A stretch of DNA of 64,000 nt from DASUNQ01 sp035536455 (lineage in GTDB: Bacteria > Acidobacteriota > Thermoanaerobaculia > Multivoradales > UBA5704): the NCBI GenBank assembly GCA_035536455.1, contig DATLOC010000064.1, positions 57,682 through 121,681 on the forward strand, read 5' to 3'. Below are positions 33,119-40,257 of the stretch, piece after piece (the first letter of the stretch is position 1; each line of letters opens with the position of its first letter). A model generated the notes under the pieces. That model worked only from the letters and a program-made list of their open reading frames with translations. It ran no database searches and was not told where the DNA came from. The position numbers and the translations under genes were made by a program.

Positions 33119-35229
33119 CGCGCTCCCCCCGGGCGCGTGCCGCCTGCCTCGCGGCCACCGAGGGCCGCGGCGAGGGAGGGGAGCCGCTCGGCCGCGCTCC
33201 GCTCCAGCTCGCGGCGGGCGCGCGCCAGCGCTCCCTCGGGCAGGCGGGCGTAGCGGTGGCGCGGCGAGGCGGCACCGTCGCCATCGGGGGTGAGCGCGGC
33301 GAGCTCCTGCCGCGCATCGGCGCCCCGTCCCTGGAGGTCGAGCGCGAGGGCGAGGAGGAGCACCAGCTTCTCGTCGCGCGGGAAGCGGGCGAGCCCCGCG
33401 CGCGCAATGCGCTCGGCGTCGGCGGGCTTCTCGTCGGCCAGCCGCAGCCGCGCCAGCTCGTGGAAGGCCACCGCGACTGGCCACTCCGCTCCGGTGTCGC
33501 CCGTCGCGGCGGCAGAAGAGGCGCGCGTCAGCTCCTCCAGGATCCGCAGCCCTTCGCGCTCGTTGCCCACCCGCGCCAGGTTGACCGCGAGGCGGAGCCG
33601 CACCTCCGCGTCCGCCGGACGGAGGCGCCGCAGCCGCTCGAGCCGCTCGACGGCCTCCCGGTAGAGCGCGCGCCGCTCGGCCTCGACCGCTAGCGCCAGG
33701 AGGGCGACCTCGTCGTCGGGGCGCAACGCCAGCGCCTCGCGCAGGGCGCGCAGGGCGAAGCCGCCGAGGGGACGATCGAGGTCGGCCAGCGCCAGCGCCA
33801 CCAGAAGGCGCGCGGCCAGTGGCCGCGCCCCCGGCCCGCCGCGGTCCGCGTAGAGGCCGGCCAAGGCGAACGTCATCTCCGCCGTGTGGGTCGTCGGCAG
33901 GAAGCGCTTCGCCTCCAGGTGCTCGCGGTTCAGCTGCTGGTAGAGGAGGAGGACCGGCACCAGCGCCTCCGGCTGCGCCGCGGCGAGGTCCACGGCGACC
34001 CCCAGCTCCACCTTGGCGAGCGCTTCGGGGTCGGCCGGGCCCGCCCCGCCGAGCTCAGCCACCTCGAGGTCGCGCAGGGCGGCGCGGGCGGCGGCGGTCT
34101 CGCCGGCGGCGAGACGGCCGAGCGCCTCGCGGAACGCGGTGCGCACAACGGCCGCGGCGATGTAGCGGTTGCGACGGGCAGGACGCGCAGCCGCCGGCGC
34201 GCCGGGGGCGGCGGCCGCGACGGCCGGGCCGCTCGCGTCGCCGAGCTGCGCCCACGTCGTTCCCTCGGCGCCGGCGGCGATCACGACGGCGGCGGTCGCC
34301 GAGCGGGCGCCGGCCAGCGACGCCGCCAGCGCATAGCTTCCGGGTGGTAGGAAGCCGGTCTCGAACTCGACGGTCAGCACGTCGAGCCCGGCGATCGAGG
34401 TCGCCCGCCGCCCGGTCACGCGGGCCGGCAGCGTCACCGGCGCCGCGCCATCTCCCTGGCCTGCCGCATCCGGCCGCGCCTCCAACGTCACCTCCCCGGC
34501 CTCGCCGGCGCGCCACGCCGGCAGCTCGGCGGTCGCCGCGGCGCCGGGCGCCAGCACCGCCCGCGCCGCCGCGCGCGCGGTCCCCAGGACGTCTGGCGGC
34601 GCGGCCCCGCGCGACGCGCTCGCCTCCAGCCAGCCGCCGGCGGGAGCGGGGAAGAGCGGCGGCAGCAGGGCGGGCTCGCCGCGCCGGAAGTCGGGGACGG
34701 CCAGAGGTATGGCGCGCAGTCCGAGCACGCCCGTGGTCGGTGCGCGGACCAGGGCCCGCAGGGTGTAGGCGCCGGGAAGGAGCGCGAGCTGGCCGGAGAG
34801 CGCCGCGCCGCCGGCGGCCAGCTCGTCGCCGAGGCGCTCGGCATCGACTTCGAGGACCTCGAGGAGCGAGTCCCCGATCCGCCCGCGCTCGTCGAGGGCG
34901 TAGAGGTAGACCTCGGCGCGCACCGGCGGCTCCGCGGTCGCCGCCAGCAAGGTTGCGCCGTCGATCTCGACGCGCACCGCGACGCGCGCGCGCTCGCCCG
35001 TTCCCGGCAGCGGGAGAGCGAGGACGGCGAAGGGGAGCGCGCCGCCCTCCTGCCCGCTGACGAGCAGGGCGGCTGCGTCGGCCGGCAGGCCGCCGGCCGG
35101 CATCGAGCGGAGCGGGGGGGGAGGAGCGGCGGGCGCCGCCGGGGTGGGCGCCGGGGGCGCCTGCGCCGCGGCGGCGAGCGCCGCCGCGAAGAGGGTGGCG
35201 CCCGAGATGGCGCGCCGCCGCAAGACCAT
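33115..35229 (-). CDS. Exported TPR-containing protein between two VWFA genes
   Basis: A 704-residue protein. The signal-like N-terminus is followed by a Pro/Ala linker (22-45), three or more beta domains (about 45-330) and a helical C-terminal half with TPR-like repeats (AALRDLEVAELGG, FALRALREALALRPDDEVALLALAVEAERRALYREAVERL, LRRLRPADAEVRLRLAVNLARVGNEREGLRILEEL, RIARAGLARFPRDEKLVLLLALALDLQGRGADA). Its ATG overlaps the upstream stop by one base (TGATG) and its stop overlaps the next start (GTGA), so all three products are made together and possibly form one extracytoplasmic complex. No enzyme motif is seen. Confidence 0.82.
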   Translation of the reverse strand: MVLRRRAISGATLFAAALAAAAQAPPAPTPAAPAAPPPPLRSMPAGGLPADAAALLVSGQEGGALPFAVLALPLPGTGERARVAVRVEIDGATLLAATAEPPVRAEVYLYALDERGRIGDSLLEVLEVDAERLGDELAAGGAALSGQLALLPGAYTLRALVRAPTTGVLGLRAIPLAVPDFRRGEPALLPPLFPAPAGGWLEASASRGAAPPDVLGTARAAARAVLAPGAAATAELPAWRAGEAGEVTLEARPDAAGQGDGAAPVTLPARVTGRRATSIAGLDVLTVEFETGFLPPGSYALAASLAGARSATAAVVIAAGAEGTTWAQLGDASGPAVAAAAPGAPAAARPARRNRYIAAAVVRTAFREALGRLAAGETAAARAALRDLEVAELGGAGPADPEALAKVELGVAVDLAAAQPEALVPVLLLYQQLNREHLEAKRFLPTTHTAEMTFALAGLYADRGGPGARPLAARLLVALALADLDRPLGGFALRALREALALRPDDEVALLALAVEAERRALYREAVERLERLRRLRPADAEVRLRLAVNLARVGNEREGLRILEELTRASSAAATGDTGAEWPVAVAFHELARLRLADEKPADAERIARAGLARFPRDEKLVLLLALALDLQGRGADARQELAALTPDGDGAASPRHRYARLPEGALARARRELERSAAERLPSLAAALGGREAGGTRPGGAR

Positions 35230-37016
35230 CAGCGTCCGGAGCCGGCGGCGGCCGCCTCGGGACGGAACTCCGTGGTCGCCGTCGACTCGACGTTGCCCAG
35301 CTCATCGCGGACGCCGACCGCCACCAGGTGCTCGATCGGCCGCAAGCGGAGACGGGCGCGATAGCCGGCGACCTGCCCGAGCGCCGTCAGCAGCTGATCG
35401 TTGGGGACGCGGATCGGGATCGCGACCTCCGTCAGGTCGGAGGTGCGGCCGTGCCGGTCGCGCGCCCCGACGAAAACGGTGAGCCGCCCCTCGTGGAAGT
35501 CGGCCTGCGGCAGCAGCACGAGCTTGCCGAGCGGCACCTTGACCAGGAGATCGACCAGGAGCTGGCCGTCGCGGTCGAGCGTCGATCCCTCGACCTCGAT
35601 CGCCGCCTCCAGCGGGTTCTCGCTCCAGCCGAGGAAGATCGCCGAGCGCGTGCCGCGCGCCGCGCGCTCGCGGCCGGTCGCCTCGCGGTACCCCTCGCGG
35701 TGGCGCACCCGCAGGTCCGGGCGCTTGACCCGCACCTCGAGCCGGCGGGCGTCGCCGTCGCGCCGCGACGGGACGAAGCCCAGCGAGTAGTACGACGAGA
35801 GGTCGCGCCGCACGGTCGCCAGGAGAGCACCCGGGTTCGGCGTGTCGAAGGCGGCGACGCCGCCGGTCGGGCCGGCCATCATCTGCAACGGCTCGCTCAG
35901 GTTGAAGCTCTCGCTGGCGGCCAGCTCGGTCGACCAGTTGATGCCGCCGCTCGGCGTGTTCATCGCCCGCGGGTCCAGCCGCTGCTCGAGGGCGAGGCTG
36001 CTCTGGTCCTCGGGCGCGCCGATGGCGTAGACGGTGACGCGGCCGGCATTGGCCCGCGCCGCCAGATCGCGCAGGAGCGGCGTGGCGTCGTGCTGGAGGA
36101 TGTCGTTCGGCGAGCCGCCGACGCGCATCGCCAGGCGCCCGTACTTCCCCTCGAAGGCGCGGTAGAGCGCCTCGCCGGGCCGCAGCGAGAGGCCGCCGCC
36201 GACGTAGAGCAGCGCTTTGCGCCCGGGCAGGCCGGCGAGCGCATCGACGACCTGCGACAGGGCGCCGAGCGTGCGCCGCACCTCGTCGTAGCGGGTCTGC
36301 GAGTACATGCGGATGCCGGCATAGATCCCGGCGGCGTCCATCTCGGAGTGGTCGTTCTCGCTCTCGCCGGCGAGCTGGCCCCCCTGCAGCTCGCGCAGCA
36401 GGTGCGCCAGGTCGGCGCGGCGGTCGGAGCCGCGCGCCGAGCCGCGGCCCGCGGCGTCGAGGGCGGCCTCGATCGCCCCCGAGCTGCCGACGGGCGGCTG
36501 CTGCACGGTGAGGCTGCCGTCATACCGCGCGAGGAGGAGCCGGTCGCCGCGCCCGAGCTCGGTGCCGAGGAAGCGGCGCAGCGCCGGCAGCAGCCGGTTG
36601 CGCGCCGGCGCCGTCAGGCTCTGGTCGTCGATGAAGACGCCGACGTGCAGCCGCTGCTCGGGGGAGGGCTCGAGCACCGCGGACGCGGCGGGCGTGGGCG
36701 GGGGAGTCTCCGCGGAGATGGCCGGGTCCGCCGCGAGCGGCGCCGCTTCCGCCCCCGGTGCGGTGCTCTCGGCGTAGAAGTAGTCGATCTGGACCGGGCG
36801 GCCGTCCTCCAGGAGCTCGAAGTCCTCGCGCGCCAGCCCCGGCACCGGCTGCCCGGCGCGGTCGGTGACGATCACCTCGACGTTGACGACCCGGACGTCG
36901 ATAACCTCGAAGAACGTGGGCTCGGAAGGCGGCGTGGCGGCAGGCTCGGCGGCCCGCGCGCCATGGGGCGCGGCGGCGAGGAGGAGAGCGGCGGCGAAGG
37001 GGGCCGTGCGGTGCAT
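35229..37016 (-). CDS. Secreted VWFA-related protein with long insertion
   Basis: A 595-residue exported protein of the acidobacterial VWFA-related type. Signal peptide about 1-22 (FAAALLLAAAPHGARAA). The entry motif FFEVIDVRVVNVEVIVTDRAGQPVPGLAREDFELLEDGRPVQIDYF is canonical. The MIDAS strand is LHVGVFIDDQSL, so DxSxS is altered to DDQSL. GRKALLYVGGGLSLRPGEALY takes the place of the VLLSDG strand, then YSLGFVPSRRDGDARRLEVRVKRPDLRVRHREGY, and a final 130-residue beta extension. The start at 37016 follows GGAG at ten bases. It is the first gene of the VWFA-TPR-VWFA operon, and its upstream region contains a 20-bp tandem array. Confidence 0.92.
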   Translation of the reverse strand: MHRTAPFAAALLLAAAPHGARAAEPAATPPSEPTFFEVIDVRVVNVEVIVTDRAGQPVPGLAREDFELLEDGRPVQIDYFYAESTAPGAEAAPLAADPAISAETPPPTPAASAVLEPSPEQRLHVGVFIDDQSLTAPARNRLLPALRRFLGTELGRGDRLLLARYDGSLTVQQPPVGSSGAIEAALDAAGRGSARGSDRRADLAHLLRELQGGQLAGESENDHSEMDAAGIYAGIRMYSQTRYDEVRRTLGALSQVVDALAGLPGRKALLYVGGGLSLRPGEALYRAFEGKYGRLAMRVGGSPNDILQHDATPLLRDLAARANAGRVTVYAIGAPEDQSSLALEQRLDPRAMNTPSGGINWSTELAASESFNLSEPLQMMAGPTGGVAAFDTPNPGALLATVRRDLSSYYSLGFVPSRRDGDARRLEVRVKRPDLRVRHREGYREATGRERAARGTRSAIFLGWSENPLEAAIEVEGSTLDRDGQLLVDLLVKVPLGKLVLLPQADFHEGRLTVFVGARDRHGRTSDLTEVAIPIRVPNDQLLTALGQVAGYRARLRLRPIEHLVAVGVRDELGNVESTATTEFRPEAAAAGSGR

Positions 37017-37436
37017 CGAGAACAGCTCCAGAGCTGGCGTCTTGGGCCGGCGCGACCATAGCACGCCGCGGCGGCGCGGCCGGCGAGCCGAGCCGCGATC
37101 CGAGAGGCTCCGGGCGCCCGATTTGGGTTCCTGGCGCCCCGTTACGCTGATGGAGGCGCCGTTACGGTGACGGAGCGCCCGTTATGGATACGGGGCGCCG
37201 GTTATGGAGACGGAGCGCCCGGCACGATAACGGAGCGCCCGGTACGGTAACGGAGCGCCTGGTATGGTAACGGGGCTTCCGTGATGGTAACGGCGCTTCC
37301 GTTACGGCGACGGAGCCTCCGTTACGGTAACGGAGCTCCCGTGATGGCTCCGGAGCGCCCGTCCACCATACCGGAGCTCTCGCAGCTGCTTGCCGCGGCG
37401 TCAGGTTCTCCGAGTGGAGAGGAGTAGGATCGGGCC
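37017..37436. other. Divergent intergenic region with tandem array
   Basis: This 420-base gap between the VWFA operon (minus) and the haem-binding-protein gene (plus) is mostly filled by a 20-bp tandem array (37101-37380). The rest holds the short 5' flanks of the two genes. Frames crossing it are not coding: a 20-bp period does not keep a reading frame. Any promoter for either gene lies inside or next to the array. Confidence 0.7.
37141..37380. repeat. Tandem array, 12 units of exactly 20 bp
   Basis: Consensus GTTACGGTAACGGAGCGCCC. Twelve units follow without a single length change (37141-37380); the last is weak, and two further degenerate units occupy 37101-37140. The first half of the consensus is an odd palindrome, GTTAC-G-GTAAC. 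The positions changed most are in the palindrome; the GGxGCxCC half is better kept. There are no unique spacers, so it is not a CRISPR. Twenty bases is close to two helical turns, so identical sites would face the same side of DNA. Confidence 0.9.
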
Positions 37437-37808
37437 GTGATCCATCCGGCCTCGGGGCTCGCCGCGCTGGCCGTCCTGCTCGCCGCCGCCGTGACGTGCG
37501 CCCGCGGCGCGCCGGAGCTTGCTGGCACGCCGCCGGCGATACCGCCGCGCTCCGCCGCCGCGCCGGCGCACTCCACACCCGCCCACGCGGTCGATTTCCA
37601 GACCCAGGTCAAACCGCTCCTCGAGGCCCGCTGCAGCCCGTGCCACTTCGCCAGCGGCCGGATGTACGAGAAGCTCCCCTTCGACGAGCCCGCGACCATC
37701 CACCACCTCGGCGAGCAGCTCTTCACCCGCATCGAGGCAGCCGACGAGCAGGCGCTCCTGCGCGCCTTCCTGGCGCAGTCGCAGCGCGGTCAGCCGGCGC
37801 CCGAGTAG
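37437..37808 (+). CDS. Small exported c-type haem-binding protein
   Basis: A 123-residue protein with a signal peptide (LAALAVLLAAAVTCARGAP), a Pro/Ala linker and one haem-attachment motif, CSPCHF, in VDFQTQVKPLLEARCSPCHFASGRMYEKLPFDEP, the pattern of small planctomycete-type cytochrome c domains. The only obvious distal Met is in GRMYEKLPF. The start is a GTG at 37437; GAGGAG lies about 14 bases upstream, rather far, so the start is less certain. It would act in the periplasm, in electron transfer or haem binding. Its stop (TAG) is directly followed by the stop of the convergent pterin dehydratase gene. Confidence 0.78.
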   Translation: MIHPASGLAALAVLLAAAVTCARGAPELAGTPPAIPPRSAAAPAHSTPAHAVDFQTQVKPLLEARCSPCHFASGRMYEKLPFDEPATIHHLGEQLFTRIEAADEQALLRAFLAQSQRGQPAPE

Positions 37809-38147
37809 CTACGCCAGCCGGTCGGCCTTGGCGGCGAGGACGAAGTCGCTCTCGGTCAGGCCGTCGATCTTGTGCGTCCAGGTGGTGAAGCGGACCTTCC
37901 CCCAGGAGAGGTGGAGATCGGGGTGATGCCCCTGCTCCTCGGCCAGCTCGCCGACGCGGTTGACGAAGGCGAGCGCCTGGCGGAAGTCGGGGAAGGCGTA
38001 CTCCTTCTCGAGGTGGTGGCCGTCAACCACTCTCCAGCCACCGCCCTCGCTGTTGAGCTCGCCGAGCAGGCGGTCGAGCTCCGCCCCCTCGAGCGGCGGC
38101 ACGCCGCCGCGGCATGGGATGCACTGCTTCGACGCCAGGTCGCTCAT
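37809..38147 (-). CDS. phhB: 4a-hydroxytetrahydrobiopterin dehydratase (PCD/DCoH)
   Basis: A 112-residue cytoplasmic pterin-4a-carbinolamine dehydratase, which regenerates the pterin cofactor after aromatic amino-acid hydroxylation or takes part in molybdopterin or folate-related pterin metabolism. Motifs: an N-terminal CIPCRGGVPPLEGAELDRLL, WRVVDGHHLEKEYAFPDFRQALAFVNRVGELAEEQGHHPDLHLSWGKVRFTTWTHKIDGLTESDF. The EEQGHHPD segment holds the paired His of the active site. Length is canonical. AAGGAGAG precedes the ATG. No phenylalanine hydroxylase is in the window. Confidence 0.94.
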   Translation of the reverse strand: MSDLASKQCIPCRGGVPPLEGAELDRLLGELNSEGGGWRVVDGHHLEKEYAFPDFRQALAFVNRVGELAEEQGHHPDLHLSWGKVRFTTWTHKIDGLTESDFVLAAKADRLA

Positions 38148-38177
38148 CGGGGTCTCTCCTTGCCGGTCGCGGCGATT

Positions 38178-39101
38178 CTAGGCCGGTAGCGGCTCGCGGG
38201 CGAGCGGCAGCCAGCGGTAGGGGCAGCGCGGGATATGGAGCACCGAGTCGAGCGCCGCGCGGTCGCCCCAGGCGCCGTCCGGCGCGAAGTACTCGCAGAA
38301 GAGGTCGAGCGGCGCGACGAAGCGCGGCCGCCAGGGGCCGCGCTCGATGCGCAAGGTGTAGAGATAGCCCGCCTCCGGATCCACGCCGTAGGCGTCGAAG
38401 CACTCGACGAGCGGCTCGTGGAGCTCCTCCAGCGAGCTCCACAGCGAGCCCGGCGGCGGGCCGGGCAGCGGCCGCGTGTCGACGACGCCGACCAGCTTGC
38501 CGCCGGCCGTCGCGGCGTCGACGCCCAGGGTCAGGTAGTCGCCGTCGCGCACCATGACGATGTCGGCGGCGCCGAAGTCGTGGAAGCGGAACTCGGCGAG
38601 GCGGTTGCCGATGGCGCGCATCATCGGGTCGTTGGTCTCGCTGCGCGTGAAGTAGCCGCCGCGGCGCCAGGCGCCGTCGCCGCCGCGGTAGCGCACGGCG
38701 GCGCGGTAGCTGACCTGGTAGAAGGAGACGCCGGCCGGCCCCGGCAGCCCGCGCGGGCGCATCTCCCGCAGGGAGGAGATCAGCACCTGCACCCAGCCGT
38801 GCGCCTTGAAGACCTCGGGCGCGAGCGGCGGCGGCAGGAGGGCGCGCAGGGCTTCCGGATCGACGCGGTAGTTGAACGACAGCGCCTCGATCCACTCGGT
38901 CTCGACGAGAGTCAGCCAGGGGATCGAAGGGCAGCTCTCGGCGCCGGCGGCGGCGGGATTGACGGCGAGCGCGCCTTCGATGCTGCTCCAGGCGTCGAGG
39001 AGCGCGGCGCCGCCGGCGGCGGTCAGCGCCAACGCGCCGCCTTGCCCCCGCGCCCAGCCGCGCGCCAGGACGGCATCGACGACGCCCCGGGCGCCATCCA
39101 C
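38178..39101 (-). CDS. DUF2071-like protein, N-terminus uncertain
   Basis: The GTG-initiated frame gives 307 residues. Residues about 60-307 resemble acetoacetate-decarboxylase-like DUF2071 proteins: WIEALSFNYRVDPEALRALLPPPLAP, GVSFYQVSYRAAVRYR, RRGGYFTRSETNDPMMRAIGNRLAEFRFHDF and IPRCPYRWLPLAREPLPA. The first 60 residues look like the second half of a winged helix (VDAVLARGWARGQGGALALTAAG). The frame stays open and protein-like upstream to about 39210 (AELAALGALAAAHVPLPRQELEERL), completing that domain, but it contains no ATG, GTG or TTG there. Either a CTG at 39206 is used, or one base is missing in the G6 run at 39211-39216. Function is unknown. Confidence 0.72.
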   Translation of the reverse strand: MDGARGVVDAVLARGWARGQGGALALTAAGGAALLDAWSSIEGALAVNPAAAGAESCPSIPWLTLVETEWIEALSFNYRVDPEALRALLPPPLAPEVFKAHGWVQVLISSLREMRPRGLPGPAGVSFYQVSYRAAVRYRGGDGAWRRGGYFTRSETNDPMMRAIGNRLAEFRFHDFGAADIVMVRDGDYLTLGVDAATAGGKLVGVVDTRPLPGPPPGSLWSSLEELHEPLVECFDAYGVDPEAGYLYTLRIERGPWRPRFVAPLDLFCEYFAPDGAWGDRAALDSVLHIPRCPYRWLPLAREPLPA

Positions 39102-39330
39102 TCCCGCGCCGCGCAGCCGCTCCTCGAGCTCCTGCCGGGGAAGCGGAACGTGCGCCGCCGCGAGAGCCCCGAGCGCCGCGAGCTCGGCGCTTTCCGGCGA
39201 GCTCAGGCTACCCCCCAGTTCTGCAGCACCGTGTAGAATGGTAGCCTAGGCAACGATCCTCAAAAGAGACGCGCGCCACTCGTGGGCTTCTGCGCTCCCT
39301 TGGCCGCGGTACCGCTGCCGGGAGGTCATC

Positions 39331-40257
39331 ATGTGCAGGAGAGGCGTCACGACGATACTGCTCGTTCTCTGTCTCGGCGTTTGGCTCGACCAGCCCGCCG
39401 AGGCCGGCCAGCGCAGGCGAACGCTCGATCGGGTGGTCCAGGACGGCTGGACCACGGAGTGGTGCCCGCTAGGCCTCGAGGACTTCCTGATCTTCGAGGC
39501 GGACGGCCCGCGCGCCCGGCTCACCTTTTCGGTCAACGGCGTTGCGGGACAGCGTCTCGACAACGTGCAGGTCGTCAAGGAGAGCGCGCTCGCGAGCCAC
39601 CTGAGAGACGACCCGACGTGCAACAAGTCTCCGATCTACGACGCGGCGGCGTCTCCGCCGACGGAGGCCTTCTTCGAGCTCTTCGACTTCGAGGCCAACG
39701 GCTGGCGGCTCGAGAACGCGTCGCTGAGCGGTGGCTCGGCGCCGCGGCTCCCCTTCGACGACTTCGACACCGGCGGAGGGGCCATCCATTTCGCTCCGAA
39801 CGGGCGCGCGAGCATCGAGTTCTCCGGCCTCACGGCCGGCACGCGCTACGCGGTCAGCGCCTGGTGGTACGCGCCGGACGCCGAAGCCGAGGAGCTCGAG
39901 ATCGAGGTCGACACTCTCGACCCGCTGGCGCTGTTCCTCGGCCAGGACGGGCGCTTCGAGGTCAGCGCCACGTGGCGGACCCCGTCGGCCACCGGACAGG
40001 CGAAGGCGGTGCCGCTGACCTCCGACACGGGCTTCTTCTGGTTCTTCGGCGAAGCCAACGTCGAGGTGGTGATCAAGGTGCTCGACGCCTGCGGCCTCAA
40101 CAATCGCTTCTGGGTCTTCGCCGGCGGCCTGACTAACGTGCGGACGGTGATCACGGTCACCGACACCCAGACGGGGATCTCGAACAGCTACGTCAACCAG
40201 CAGGGCACGCCGTTCCAGCCCCTCCAGGACACCAGCGCCTTCGCGACCTGCCCGTGA
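39331..40257 (+). CDS. Secreted beta-domain protein coupled to CHAT protease
   Basis: A 308-residue exported protein (signal peptide about 1-25, TILLVLCLGVWLDQPAEAG). The middle (about 110-195) resembles a carbohydrate-binding-like sandwich: FELFDFEANGWRLENASLSGG, DDFDTGGGAIHFAPNGRASIEFSGLTAGTRYAVSAWWYAP. The last 80 residues form a domain with LTSDTGFFWFFGEANVEVVIKVLDACGLNNRFWVFAGGLTNVRTVITVTDTQTG and a final DTSAFATCP, a tail I associate with secreted Acidobacteriota proteins. GGAGGT lies six bases before the ATG. Its TGA overlaps the GTG of the CHAT gene, so the two are coupled. It may be a substrate or partner of that protease. Confidence 0.85.
   Translation: MCRRGVTTILLVLCLGVWLDQPAEAGQRRRTLDRVVQDGWTTEWCPLGLEDFLIFEADGPRARLTFSVNGVAGQRLDNVQVVKESALASHLRDDPTCNKSPIYDAAASPPTEAFFELFDFEANGWRLENASLSGGSAPRLPFDDFDTGGGAIHFAPNGRASIEFSGLTAGTRYAVSAWWYAPDAEAEELEIEVDTLDPLALFLGQDGRFEVSATWRTPSATGQAKAVPLTSDTGFFWFFGEANVEVVIKVLDACGLNNRFWVFAGGLTNVRTVITVTDTQTGISNSYVNQQGTPFQPLQDTSAFATCP

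Noticed and set aside
37141..37380. Possible CRISPR array
   Set aside because: Units follow each other directly at 20 bp with no unique spacers and no cas genes nearby. The 51.4-51.6 kb array was rejected for the same reason.
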